Shown here piece by piece: positions 50,663-59,242 of a DNA stretch of 64,000 nucleotides. Positions within the stretch are counted from its first letter, which is position 1, and the number at the start of each line of letters is the position of its first letter. The DNA is taken from positions 321,468-385,467 of the forward strand of contig NZ_LR733979.1 in NCBI RefSeq assembly GCF_902506605.1, in the 5' to 3' direction. The position numbers and the translations under genes were made by a program. The notes beneath the pieces were generated by a model. The model searched no databases. It had not been told where the DNA came from and saw nothing but the letters and a program-made list of their open reading frames with translations. Source of the DNA: Sphingomonas sp. AX6. Lineage in GTDB: Bacteria; Pseudomonadota; Alphaproteobacteria; Sphingomonadales; Sphingomonadaceae.

Positions 50663-53338
50663 CTACCCGCTATTCCTCAGCGCGGTGGCTATCGCGTTGA
50701 TCGACAGCTGAATTCCTTCGGCAATGCGCGGGTCGTCCTCCCCGCTGCGGTGGCGTTTGAGCAATTCGATCTGGAGCAGGTTGAGCGGCTCGATATAGGG
50801 CAGCCGCAACCGGATCGAGGTTTCCAGACCGGGGCTGGCCTCCAGCAGGCGTTCCTGGCCGGTGACGGCGAGCAGGCAATCATGCGTCTGGTGCCAGCCA
50901 TCGCGAATCTGCCCGAACACGCGGTCGCGCAGGGTTTCGTCCTCGACCAACTCGGCATAGCGCGCAGCGATGCCGATGTCGGATTTCGCCAGCACCATTT
51001 CCATGTTCGCCAGCGTCGATTGGAACAGCGGCCAGCCTGCCGCCATTTCGCGCAGCAGCCCCTTGTCCTCGAACCCGGCGATCGCTTGCCCGACGCCGTA
51101 CCAGCCGGGCAGCATCACCCGCGCCTGCGCCCAACTGAACACCCAAGGAATCGCACGCAAATCCTCGATCGCGTCGGATTTCTTGCGGCTGGCGGGGCGG
51201 CTGCCGATCTTCAGCGTCGAGATTTCCGCGATCGGGGTCATCTGGCGGAAGAACTGGCGGAAGCCGTCGGTCTCGTAAACCAGCCCGCGATAGGCGCGGA
51301 ACGCGGCGTTCGAGAGCGCGTCCATTGCGGCCGAAAAGCGGTCGTAATCGGACTGGCTCAGTCGCTGCGGCTCGAGACTGGCGAGCAACGTCGCCGATGC
51401 CATCGCTTCCAAATTGGTCTTGGCGCTGGCGACCGTTCCGTATTTCGCGGCGATCACTTCGCCTTGTTCGGTAATGCGGATGCGACCCTGGACGGTGCCC
51501 GGCGGCTGCGCCTGGATCGCGGCATAGGCAGAGCCACCGCCCCGTCCTACCGCGCCGCCGCGGCCGTGGAACAACTGCATGCCGACGCCCGCTTCGGCGA
51601 ACACCGGGAGCAAGGCGGTCGATCCTCGGCTCAATTGCCAGGTGGAGGTCAGATAGCCGCCGTCCTTGTTCGAATCGGAATAGCCGATCATCACTTCCTG
51701 GAACCGGCGCGATTTCGATATTGCGGCGATTTCGGGCAGCGCGAACCAGGCGCGCATGATGTCGGGCGCGGCTTCCAGATCGGATACGGTCTCGAACAGC
51801 GGCACTGCCATGATGTGCGCTTTTGCCGGTTCGCCGGGCACATAAAGCCCGGCCTCTTTCAGCATCAGGTGAACCTCGAGCAGATCGGACACCGACTGCG
51901 CCATCGACACGACATATTGGGTAATCGCCGCCCGCCCGAACCGAACATGTGCCTCTGCGGCGGCATGCATGATCGCGATCTCGCCCTTCGTCTCGTCCGA
52001 ATAATCGGCATAGGGGCTGGTCAGCGGACGCGGGCTGGCGAGTTCGTGACGGAGCAATGCGATCCGCGCCTCTTCGTCCAGCGCGGCATAATCCGCCTCG
52101 ACGCCTGCGACCTTTAGCAATTCGCCGACGACGCGTTCATGCACCGCCGAATTCTGGCGCATGTCGAGCGTGGCGAGATGAAAGCCGAACGTCTCGACGC
52201 TGCGAATAAGGCGCCCCAACGCGCCACCCGACGCCAGCGCCCCGCCGCCGCCTGCGCTCAATCCGCGGGCGAGCGCGATCAGGTCGTCGCGCAACTGGTT
52301 CGGCCCTGCATAGGCCTCGGCATCGATCGGGGCAGGACGCGGCGCGCGCTTGCCGGTCAGCAATTTATGCGTCGCGCACAGCCGCGCATAGATGCCCGAC
52401 AAGGCGCGGCGATAGGGTTCGTCGGCGCGGCTCGCGGCGTTGTCGCCCGATCCATTCGCAAGCGCCACCACCGCATCGCCGACATCGCTATGCCCGGTGG
52501 AAATCGACAGTTCGGCACCCAGCGCATGCACGCCGTCGAGATAATGGCCCAGCGCCACTTCGGCGGCACGCGATAGCGCCAGCCGCATCGAATCGGCGGT
52601 GACGAAGGGGTTGCCGTCACGGTCGCCACCGATCCAGCTTCCGGGTTTCAGGAAACTCGGAACGCGCTCGCCGATCGCGCGGTCCCAACGGGCATAAAGC
52701 GCGGGCAACGCGGGGACGAACACGTCGCGCATATAGGACAAAGCGGTCTCTACCTCGTCGGCGACATGCAGTCGGTCGCGGCGCAGCACGCGCGTCTGCC
52801 ACAGCAGCGCGATCTGGCGCAGGATCGCCTCGTCCACGTGGTCGCCGTCGGCGGTTTCCTCGATCCCGCGGTCGCGCAGACCCATCAGTTCGGCGATCCG
52901 GTTGCGGTGGTCGATCATCGACTTGCGCCGCACTTCGGTCGGGTGCGCGGTCAGCACCGGCGCGATCAGCGCATGTTCCAGCAGGGCGCACACCGTCTTG
53001 CGGTCGATGCCGTCCGCGGCGAGCCGCTCCAGCGCGCTTTCGACATCGGCGTCGGGGTCGACCGCGATCCCCTGGCGATCCTCGGCCAGATTGGCGAGCA
53101 TCGAGAACAACATGAAGCCGCGCACGAAATCGAGCGTCTCGTCGAGGCTGAGGCGTTCCAGTCCCGGATCGGTTGCCTCCGCACCCTCCAGGCCGCGGTG
53201 TCGGTCCACCGAAGAACGGCGGATATATTCGATCCGCTCGAACAACCGGTCCCCGCCATAGGCGCGGATGACGTCGCCCAGCTTTTGGCCGAGATATTGG
53301 ATGTCGGGGTTGTTTGCGATTCCGGGAAGGCTAGCCAT
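50663..53338 (-). CDS. ppc: Phosphoenolpyruvate carboxylase
   Basis: Ppc adds bicarbonate to PEP to make oxaloacetate, refilling the TCA cycle. The 891-residue protein has the catalytic His in VLTAHPTEVRRKS (about residue 137), the glycine-rich FHGRGGAVGRGGG and the GYSDSNKDGG signature with its catalytic Lys, and the family C-terminal NAIATALRNSG that binds aspartate/malate inhibitors. An ATG at 53347 is three residues longer; neither has a good ribosome-binding site. Confidence 0.97.
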   Translation of the reverse strand: MASLPGIANNPDIQYLGQKLGDVIRAYGGDRLFERIEYIRRSSVDRHRGLEGAEATDPGLERLSLDETLDFVRGFMLFSMLANLAEDRQGIAVDPDADVESALERLAADGIDRKTVCALLEHALIAPVLTAHPTEVRRKSMIDHRNRIAELMGLRDRGIEETADGDHVDEAILRQIALLWQTRVLRRDRLHVADEVETALSYMRDVFVPALPALYARWDRAIGERVPSFLKPGSWIGGDRDGNPFVTADSMRLALSRAAEVALGHYLDGVHALGAELSISTGHSDVGDAVVALANGSGDNAASRADEPYRRALSGIYARLCATHKLLTGKRAPRPAPIDAEAYAGPNQLRDDLIALARGLSAGGGGALASGGALGRLIRSVETFGFHLATLDMRQNSAVHERVVGELLKVAGVEADYAALDEEARIALLRHELASPRPLTSPYADYSDETKGEIAIMHAAAEAHVRFGRAAITQYVVSMAQSVSDLLEVHLMLKEAGLYVPGEPAKAHIMAVPLFETVSDLEAAPDIMRAWFALPEIAAISKSRRFQEVMIGYSDSNKDGGYLTSTWQLSRGSTALLPVFAEAGVGMQLFHGRGGAVGRGGGSAYAAIQAQPPGTVQGRIRITEQGEVIAAKYGTVASAKTNLEAMASATLLASLEPQRLSQSDYDRFSAAMDALSNAAFRAYRGLVYETDGFRQFFRQMTPIAEISTLKIGSRPASRKKSDAIEDLRAIPWVFSWAQARVMLPGWYGVGQAIAGFEDKGLLREMAAGWPLFQSTLANMEMVLAKSDIGIAARYAELVEDETLRDRVFGQIRDGWHQTHDCLLAVTGQERLLEASPGLETSIRLRLPYIEPLNLLQIELLKRHRSGEDDPRIAEGIQLSINAIATALRNSG

Positions 53339-53397
53339 GCCCGCCATTGCTGCATTGCAACAGGTGCCGGGTCAACCGCCAGCAGGCTTGGCCGCGA

Positions 53398-53796
53398 TCA
53401 ACTCTCGCTATTCAGCCGATGCAGTTCGACATGCCCATGCCCGCGTTGGACGAGTCCGATCTCGGCAGCGGCGGCTTTCGACAAGTCGATCACGCGCCCG
53501 CGCGCGAACGGCCCGCGGTCGTTGATGCGGACGACGACGCTCTTGCCATTTGCCGGGTTGGTTACGCGCAGCTTGGTTCCGAACGGCAATGTCCGATGCG
53601 CAGCGGTCAGTGTCGCGGGGTCGCAGGTTTCGCCATTGGCGGTGCGGCGTCCGGCCATCTCTGCCGCGAAGAAGCTGGCCATGCCCAGTTCGAAAGGCGC
53701 GGCGGCAACACCGGCGGCTGCGGTCTGCGCGGAAGCTGGCGTGGCAAAAACACCCGCCAGCGACAGCGCAGCGGCGGCGATCGAAAATCGGTTCAT
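53398..53796 (-). CDS. RlpA-like septal ring lytic transglycosylase domain protein
   Basis: A 132-residue exported protein: signal peptide (MNRFSIAAAALSLAGVFA, cut after ASA) and a double-psi beta-barrel RlpA domain (GMASFFAAEMAGRRTANGE; LRVTNPANGKSVVVRINDRGPF). The conserved Asp of RINDRGPF is present. RlpA cuts glycan strands lacking peptide stems at the division site. There is no SPOR domain, so septal targeting must occur otherwise; there is no lipobox Cys either. It lies 51 bases upstream of ppc on the same strand. Confidence 0.9.
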   Translation of the reverse strand: MNRFSIAAAALSLAGVFATPASAQTAAAGVAAAPFELGMASFFAAEMAGRRTANGETCDPATLTAAHRTLPFGTKLRVTNPANGKSVVVRINDRGPFARGRVIDLSKAAAAEIGLVQRGHGHVELHRLNSES

Positions 53797-53936
53797 GGCA
53801 TGAGCCCCCTCATGGAAAGGGGGGATGCACGGGTCTCGCTAAGCCGGAAAGAGCGCTTCCTGGATTCTGCGGCGTGCGGTGCGCCGGACCCGACGAAGAG
53901 TCGTTTCGCGAACGAATCCGCCGCAGCGATAGACGA

Positions 53937-54305
53937 TCAGGCGGTGGTCGAGAACCGTGACGCGAGTCGATCGAACGCCGAGCGTGCGGGCGACGTGGAG
54001 GCCGCAGAGGGTGCCATCAACGCGTCCAGTTCGGCATCGGTCAGCGGCACCATGAACTGCACCCCGCACCGGTCGGTGTCGCACCACACCACGCGTCCGC
54101 GCCGCTCTGCGGCACCCAGATCGAAAATCGCGACGGTGCCGACAGCGGGCGGTGCGTCGCTGCGCAGCATCAGGCCGCTGCTCGACAGGTTGACGACGTG
54201 CACCTTCACCCGCGCGTCGAGCACGCGCATTTCGGCGATGTGAAACATCTTGAAGCGCCGCGCACGGGTAGGCGCTGTCGTCAGGTTAAGTGCTTGGTCG
54301 GTCAC
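53937..54305 (-). CDS. PilZ domain protein
   Basis: A 122-residue protein with a PilZ-like barrel: ARRFKMFHIAEMRVLDARVKVHVVNLSSSGLMLRSD (residues about 15-50). The second motif normally reads D/NxSxxG; VNLSSSG satisfies it, and ARRFKM stands where the RxxxR arginines bind c-di-GMP, though the exact RxxxR spacing is not met. The C-terminal tail is Ala/Ser-rich. GTG at 54305 is preceded by AAGGGGG 9 bases upstream; an ATG at 54248 would cut the barrel. It may respond to c-di-GMP from the GGDEF-EAL protein at 56510. Confidence 0.78.
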   Translation of the reverse strand: MTDQALNLTTAPTRARRFKMFHIAEMRVLDARVKVHVVNLSSSGLMLRSDAPPAVGTVAIFDLGAAERRGRVVWCDTDRCGVQFMVPLTDAELDALMAPSAASTSPARSAFDRLASRFSTTA

Positions 54306-54404
54306 AGGAAGTACGCCCCCTTGGTCCCAACAGAACACGAAAGGGGTTTCTACGTTCCCGCGAATCAGGGCTAACGCAGCGTTAACCGCGATTGTGGTGC
54401 TGCG

Positions 54405-54905
54405 TCAGCGTTCGACCACGTCGCCCCGCATCGGTGCAAGCTTCGACAGGAACCGGTTCTGCGCGGCAAACGGAACGCCTTCCGCCGCCATCGCGGATTG
54501 CAGGTTCTCGACCAGCCGGTTCATGTCGCCCTGTTGCACGCCCATATCCTTGTGGCTGCTCCGCATGTCGCGCCCGGTATAGGTGCAGCCCGCGTTCAAG
54601 ATAAAACAGAACTGCTCGAATAGGGTGCGTTTCAGCCGCACCTGATCGTGGTTCGCGAAAATCTCGCCGATGCGGTCGTCGGCGAAGTTTACGGCGACGA
54701 AGCGGTCGACGATGCGGCGAATGCCGTCCTGTCCGCCAAAGGCGCGCGCCATGTTGTCGCCGGCAAAAGGTGTAGCCCCGGCATTGGCGGGATTAACCGT
54801 ATAGGGTTCGACCGCTTCCTCGCCCGGCATCGCGTGCGCGGGCGGCGCGACTTGGTCCTGCGGGACGACCAGCATTGCGAGCGCGATCATCGAAATTTGG
54901 AGCAT
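54405..54905 (-). CDS. Exported group 1 truncated hemoglobin
   Basis: A 166-residue protein with an N-terminal hydrophobic signal (MLQISMIALAMLVV) and a Pro/Ala/Glu linker, then a 2-on-2 globin core (residues about 50-160): MARAFGGQDGIRRIVDRFV (helix A/B start) and the proximal His in RDMRSSHKDMGV. A globin sent out of the cytoplasm is unusual. It would bind O2 or NO at a b-type heme. Its ATG overlaps the DUF3034 stop (TAATG), so the two are translated in tandem. Cofactor delivery to the periplasm is not explained. Confidence 0.85.
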   Translation of the reverse strand: MLQISMIALAMLVVPQDQVAPPAHAMPGEEAVEPYTVNPANAGATPFAGDNMARAFGGQDGIRRIVDRFVAVNFADDRIGEIFANHDQVRLKRTLFEQFCFILNAGCTYTGRDMRSSHKDMGVQQGDMNRLVENLQSAMAAEGVPFAAQNRFLSKLAPMRGDVVER

Positions 54906-55795
54906 TAGAAACTTCCCTGAAGCTGAACGAGCACGCCGCGCTGGCCCTCGATCGTCGCGATCGATCCGAGGTCGGTATAGGCGACCGTCGCGGTAACATG
55001 ACGGTTGAACGCATAGGCCGCGAACGCATCCCACCAATCGTCCTCGCGCGCGATGCCCAGATTGTCGGGCTTGGTGCGGTATTCCGCGCCGACCACGAAT
55101 TTCCGCGAAAATTGATAGGCGAGCGATCCTTCGACCTGGACGCTGTGGCTGTCGCGCAGGTCGCCGCCATAGCCGAGCAGCCCGGTCTGGTTGGCCTTTG
55201 TCGCGCGAACGGTCACATTGCCCAGCACCGACCAGTTCAGGAACAGCTTGGTCGCCGAGAGGTAATAATCGACGCCTTGGTCCTGCGCCGCCCCCACCGC
55301 GCGAACGATCGGCGCATCCAGGCTTTTCTTGTATTGCACGCCCACGGCGATCGCGGGCATCCATTCGGGGCCGTAAACGACATCGCCGGCCAATTTGACT
55401 TTCAGGCCCCAGATGTCCTGATCGAATGTGTAATCCTCGCCCAGCCCCAGTGCGCCACCGACCCAGTTGGTGTCGAACATCTGGCGCGCATAGCTAACCT
55501 CGATCCGATCCCACGCGCCGATCGCAATGCCCGCACTGCGGAAATCGTAATCGGCGAGTTCGGCGACGGTGACATTGGCCTGCGCGCCGACGCCGTCGCG
55601 CGTGCCGTTGCCGGCGATCACAGCCCAGGGCGTCAGGCCACCGCCCGATGCGCCTTCGATTGTCGAGACGCCATTGGTCAGCAACAGCTTTCCCGGTTCG
55701 GCGACCTGTTGCGCGACGGCGGGCGTTGCCGCCAGCGAAAGTGCGGCGAGCGAAGCGAAGCGCGATCTGCGCGCGATCGAGACGAAGCGGTCCAT
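54905..55795 (-). CDS. DUF3034 family outer-membrane-type protein
   Basis: A 296-residue exported protein matching DUF3034. A signal peptide (ending ATPAVAQ) precedes GKLLLTNGVSTIEGASGGGLTPWAVIAGNGT, a family signature, and then alternating beta strands ending in the C-terminal aromatic residue of VLVQLQGSF, a pattern of outer-membrane barrels. Its function is unknown. It is coupled to the truncated hemoglobin downstream and faces the cupredoxin gene across 106 bases. Confidence 0.85.
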   Translation of the reverse strand: MDRFVSIARRSRFASLAALSLAATPAVAQQVAEPGKLLLTNGVSTIEGASGGGLTPWAVIAGNGTRDGVGAQANVTVAELADYDFRSAGIAIGAWDRIEVSYARQMFDTNWVGGALGLGEDYTFDQDIWGLKVKLAGDVVYGPEWMPAIAVGVQYKKSLDAPIVRAVGAAQDQGVDYYLSATKLFLNWSVLGNVTVRATKANQTGLLGYGGDLRDSHSVQVEGSLAYQFSRKFVVGAEYRTKPDNLGIAREDDWWDAFAAYAFNRHVTATVAYTDLGSIATIEGQRGVLVQLQGSF

Positions 55796-55801
55796 GCCCG
55801 T

Positions 55802-55811
55802 CGGTTAACCG
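55802..55811. promoter_or_regulatory. Palindrome in the shared DUF3034/cupredoxin promoter region
   Basis: CGGTTAACCG is a perfect 10-bp palindrome inside a longer imperfect dyad (CCATGCCCG... and ...GGGCGATGG). It is 7 bases upstream of the DUF3034 start and 90 bases upstream of the cupredoxin start, so a protein bound here could control both arms of the cluster. A further GGTTAA follows at 55818. Confidence 0.5.
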
Positions 55812-55901
55812 GGCGATGGTTAAAAAGCGGTTCACTGTCTTCGATCAATTTTGACCGCACCTGTTTACGAGAGTTTGACGATTTCGTCCGATACGGATGC
55901 G

Positions 55902-56504
55902 ATGAAGACAGTTTTAGCCATCGCTGCCGCCAGCCTTGCCGCGTTGCCTGCCCAAGCCGGAAATGTCGGGGTTCGCGTCGTCGATTCGACTGGCAAGCCG
56001 GTGACGGACGCGGTGGTCACGATCCATCCTGCCGCTGGTGTGCCATCAGGGCCGATCCGCTTTCCCTGGGCCAATCAGGTGATTCAAGAGAACATCGCCT
56101 TCAATCCGGGCACGTTGATCGTGCCGGTGGGGGCGACGGTGACCTTTCCCAACCAGGACAAGGTACGCCACCATGTCTATAGCTTTTCCAAGCCCGCACG
56201 CTTCGAACTGAAGCTGTTCGGGCGCGAAGAAAGCCGCGGCTACACCTTCAAGACCGCAGGCGCGGTCGCGCTTGGCTGCAACATCCACGATTCGATGTCG
56301 GGCTTCATCAAGGTCGTCGATACGCCGTTCGCGGCCAAGACCAATGCCACCGGCGGTACGCTGGTCGAAGGGGTGACGGGCGGTGCCGCGAAGCTGACCG
56401 TGTGGCACCCGCGGCTGCGGGCCAAGGACAATGAAGCGGTATTCGACCTCGACGTGCCCGCAAGCGGTGAGATCGCCAAGCGTATCCAGATCGTGCTGCG
56501 CTGA
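55902..56504 (+). CDS. Cupredoxin-like protein (annotated elsewhere as methylamine utilization protein)
   Basis: A 200-residue exported protein: signal peptide (MKTVLAIAAASLAALPAQA) followed by a carboxypeptidase-regulatory/plastocyanin-like fold. The type 1 copper ligands are visible: His in VRHHVYSF (about residue 88) and the C-terminal GCNIHDSMSG (Cys, His and Met, about 125-134). The protein thus should bind one copper ion and carry electrons in the periplasm. There are no methylamine dehydrogenase genes near. It ends 5 bases before the GGDEF-EAL gene. Confidence 0.85.
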   Translation: MKTVLAIAAASLAALPAQAGNVGVRVVDSTGKPVTDAVVTIHPAAGVPSGPIRFPWANQVIQENIAFNPGTLIVPVGATVTFPNQDKVRHHVYSFSKPARFELKLFGREESRGYTFKTAGAVALGCNIHDSMSGFIKVVDTPFAAKTNATGGTLVEGVTGGAAKLTVWHPRLRAKDNEAVFDLDVPASGEIAKRIQIVLR

Positions 56505-56509
56505 TCATC

Positions 56510-58819
56510 GTGGCGGGGGGCAGCTCCATTTTGCGGCGGGGCGCGACGAAGCTGGGCACGTCGCTCTCGGCCAAGCTAACCCTGTTCTATGCCGGGCTGT
56601 TCGCGCTGGCCGCCGCGCTCATCCTGCTGGGTGCGCAGACCGGGATCAGCGCCTATGCCGAACGTATGGTCGCCAGCGAGATGGCGGCGGGCGCCAAGGT
56701 GTTCGATCGCGTCACGACGATGCGCTATGCCCAGCTCGGCGATGCGGGCCGCGTGCTCTCCGCCGATTTCGGTTTTCGCGAGGCGGCGGCCACCGGCGAT
56801 GCGCCGACCATCGCCTCCGCGCTCGATTCGCTGCGCGGTCGCCTCGACCTCGATCAGGCATTTTTCGTCGATATCGACGGCAATGTCACCGGGTTCATGG
56901 GCGCATTGCCACCTGCCGACGCCGAGACGCTGCGCGCGGCGCTCGATTCGGGTGCGGACAGCGGGGTGCTGAGGATCGGAGACGTGCGCTTCAACGCCGC
57001 TGCCGCACCGGTCGAGGCACCGGTGACGATCGGCTGGGTGGTGTTCGCCAATGCGCTGGATGGCGATGAAATGGCGGCGCTTTCCAAACTGTCGGCGATC
57101 GACCTTGCGCCGCGCATCGTACCGCTGGACAGCCTGCCCGCCGGTATGTCGATGAGGGCGGCGACCGAGCATATCGTGGCGGGCGAACGCATGCTGGCGC
57201 AGGCCTCTCCCATCGCGTCGTTCCGCAGCGACGATCCCCAGGCGCTGCTGCTCGAATACAGCCTGACGCACGCGCTGTCGCAATATGCGCCGATGCTGTG
57301 GTCGTTGCTGATCTGCGGGATCGTCGGCGTGATGATGGCGGTGGCGGGTAGCTGGCTGCTCGCTAAGCGCATCACCCGTCCGATTCGCGCGCTCGACGCC
57401 GCCGCGCGTCGAGTCGCGCAGGGCGATTACGCCCAGGTCGCAGTGGAGACGCGCGACGAACTCGGGACATTGGCCGACAGCTTCAACCGGATGGTCGACG
57501 ATATCGGCGAGCGCGAGCGTCAGATCACGCACATGGCGCTGCACGATGGGCTAACCGGCCTCGCAAACCGCACCTTGTTACGCGAGCATTTGGCGACGAT
57601 GGCTTCGCGCCCCGCCACCGATCGCAAACAGGCGCTGTTCTGCCTCGATCTCGATAATTTCAAGGTCGTCAACGATACCCTCGGCCATCCGACGGGCGAC
57701 GCATTGCTGTGCGAAATCGCGCGGCGGTTGGCTACCTTTGCAGGCGACGGGTTCGTCGCGCGGCTGGGGGGCGACGAATTCGCGCTGGTGATCGACGACA
57801 GTCAGCGCCCGCTCGACCGTACCGCGCAGGAACTCATTCAAACGGTGGCGAGCCCCTGCATCGTCAACGGACATCGGATCGTGCCCGGCACCAGCGTCGG
57901 GATTTCGATTCTGGGGGCCGATGGGGTCGATTCGGTCACATTGGTCAAGAACGCCGACCTCGCGCTGTACCGCGCCAAGCATGACGGGCGCGGCGGTTTC
58001 CGCTTTTTCGAAGCCGAAATGAACGCAGAGGCGCAGCGGCGTCGCCAAATGGAACTCGACCTGCATGACGCGATTGCCGAAGGGCAATTGTTCCTGATGT
58101 TCCAGCCGCTGTTCAATCTGGCGGAGGGGCGGGTATCGGCGTTCGAGGCCTTGCTGCGTTGGAACCACCCGACGCGCGGGCTGGTGTCGCCGGTGGATTT
58201 CATTCCGCTGGCCGAGGATACCGGGCTCATCATCCCGATCGGCGAATGGGTGATCCGCGAGGCCGCGCGCGTCGCGTGCGGCTGGCCCGATCATGTGCGG
58301 GTTGCGGTCAACGTATCGCCGGTGCAGTTCCGCAACCCTGGGCTCAACACCGTGATCCTTCAGGCGCTGGCCGAAACCGGCCTGCCGCCCGGCCGGCTGG
58401 AGCTGGAAATCACCGAAAGCCTGTTCATCGACAATCCCGAAACCACGCTCGCATCGCTCCATTCGCTGCGCGCGCTGGGCGTCCGGGTCGCGCTCGACGA
58501 TTTCGGTACGGGTTATTCCTCCCTCAGCTATCTGCGCAGCTTTCCGTTCGACAAGATCAAGATCGACCGCAGCTTCATCATCGACTTGCTGGGGTCTGAC
58601 GGCGCGACCGCGATCATCAAATCGATCACCTCGCTGGCCGACGCGCTGGGGATGGAGACGACGGCGGAGGGCGTCGAGAATGCCGGCCAGCTCGATATCC
58701 TGCGCGAACAGGGCTGTAGCCATATTCAGGGCTATTATTTCAGCCGCCCGGTGACCGAGGACGCGGTCGCCGCGATGCTCGACAAACCCATCGATGATCG
58801 TCGCGTCGCCAACGGTTAG
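56510..58819 (+). CDS. Membrane-bound GGDEF-EAL protein (c-di-GMP turnover)
   Basis: A 769-residue protein: first helix (about 21-45), a periplasmic or extracytoplasmic sensor (about 46-255), second helix (about 262-285), HAMP (about 286-340), GGDEF (about 345-505) and EAL (about 515-760). The cyclase site is intact (RLGGDEFALVID), but the product-inhibition RxxD motif is FAGD. The EAL site is complete (FEALLRW, NVSPVQF, ELEITES, DDFGTGYSS, KIKIDRSF, AEGVEN, QGYYFSRP). The protein could make or break c-di-GMP depending on the sensor. It is cotranscribed with the cupredoxin (5-base gap, GTG start). Confidence 0.93.
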   Translation: MAGGSSILRRGATKLGTSLSAKLTLFYAGLFALAAALILLGAQTGISAYAERMVASEMAAGAKVFDRVTTMRYAQLGDAGRVLSADFGFREAAATGDAPTIASALDSLRGRLDLDQAFFVDIDGNVTGFMGALPPADAETLRAALDSGADSGVLRIGDVRFNAAAAPVEAPVTIGWVVFANALDGDEMAALSKLSAIDLAPRIVPLDSLPAGMSMRAATEHIVAGERMLAQASPIASFRSDDPQALLLEYSLTHALSQYAPMLWSLLICGIVGVMMAVAGSWLLAKRITRPIRALDAAARRVAQGDYAQVAVETRDELGTLADSFNRMVDDIGERERQITHMALHDGLTGLANRTLLREHLATMASRPATDRKQALFCLDLDNFKVVNDTLGHPTGDALLCEIARRLATFAGDGFVARLGGDEFALVIDDSQRPLDRTAQELIQTVASPCIVNGHRIVPGTSVGISILGADGVDSVTLVKNADLALYRAKHDGRGGFRFFEAEMNAEAQRRRQMELDLHDAIAEGQLFLMFQPLFNLAEGRVSAFEALLRWNHPTRGLVSPVDFIPLAEDTGLIIPIGEWVIREAARVACGWPDHVRVAVNVSPVQFRNPGLNTVILQALAETGLPPGRLELEITESLFIDNPETTLASLHSLRALGVRVALDDFGTGYSSLSYLRSFPFDKIKIDRSFIIDLLGSDGATAIIKSITSLADALGMETTAEGVENAGQLDILREQGCSHIQGYYFSRPVTEDAVAAMLDKPIDDRRVANG

Positions 58820-58855
58820 TGCGATTTTAGCGACGAAATGTGTGTTCGCCGTGCG

Positions 58856-58905
58856 GAATCGCCCGTTTTCTGGCGATTCTAGGCATTCCCCCGCTAGACC
58901 GGGGG
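58856..58905. promoter_or_regulatory. Two hairpins upstream of the HU gene
   Basis: GAATCGCC and GGCGATTC (58856-58863, 58872-58879) pair perfectly around CGTTTTCT; CCCCC and GGGGG (58888-58892, 58901-58905) pair around GCTAGACC. They lie between the GGDEF-EAL stop and the HU start; the first may end the upstream transcript and the second may sit in the HU leader. Confidence 0.4.
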
Positions 58906-58957
58906 CGTAACCATCGCTAACCCCGGGCATTCCGGTTCTTTACAGGAGGATGTCCAA

Positions 58958-59233
58958 GTGAATAATGCCGATCTCGCCGACGTTATTGCCAACGATCATG
59001 GCCTGACCAAAGCCGACGCCCGCAAGGTCGTCGATGCCGTTTTCTCGTCGATCACCGATGCCGCCTCGAAGGGCGAAGAAGTGTCGCTGAACGGCTTCGG
59101 CAAGTTCAAGGTCAAGGACAGCCCGGCCCGCGAAGGCCGCAACCCCTCGACCGGCGCGACCATTCAGATCGCCGCATCGAAGAAGCTGGGCTTCAGCCCC
59201 GCCAAGGCGGTCAAGGACAAGCTGAACGGCTAA
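58958..59233 (+). CDS. hupB: HU family DNA-binding protein
   Basis: A 91-residue nucleoid protein that bends DNA as a dimer. MNNADLADVIANDHGLTKADARKVVDAV is the helical N-terminus, and LNGFGKFKVKDSPAREGRNPSTGATIQI carries the arm with the GRNP tip. It begins with GTG at 58958, preceded by AGGAGGA 7 bases upstream, a very strong site. The pseudogene for a tRNA editing protein starts 9 bases after its stop. Confidence 0.96.
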   Translation: MNNADLADVIANDHGLTKADARKVVDAVFSSITDAASKGEEVSLNGFGKFKVKDSPAREGRNPSTGATIQIAASKKLGFSPAKAVKDKLNG

Positions 59234-59242
59234 GTCCTTCGC

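Noticed and set aside
50579-52117. A 512-residue plus-strand frame over ppc
   Set aside because: It lies opposite highly conserved Ppc catalytic segments and begins inside a palindrome.
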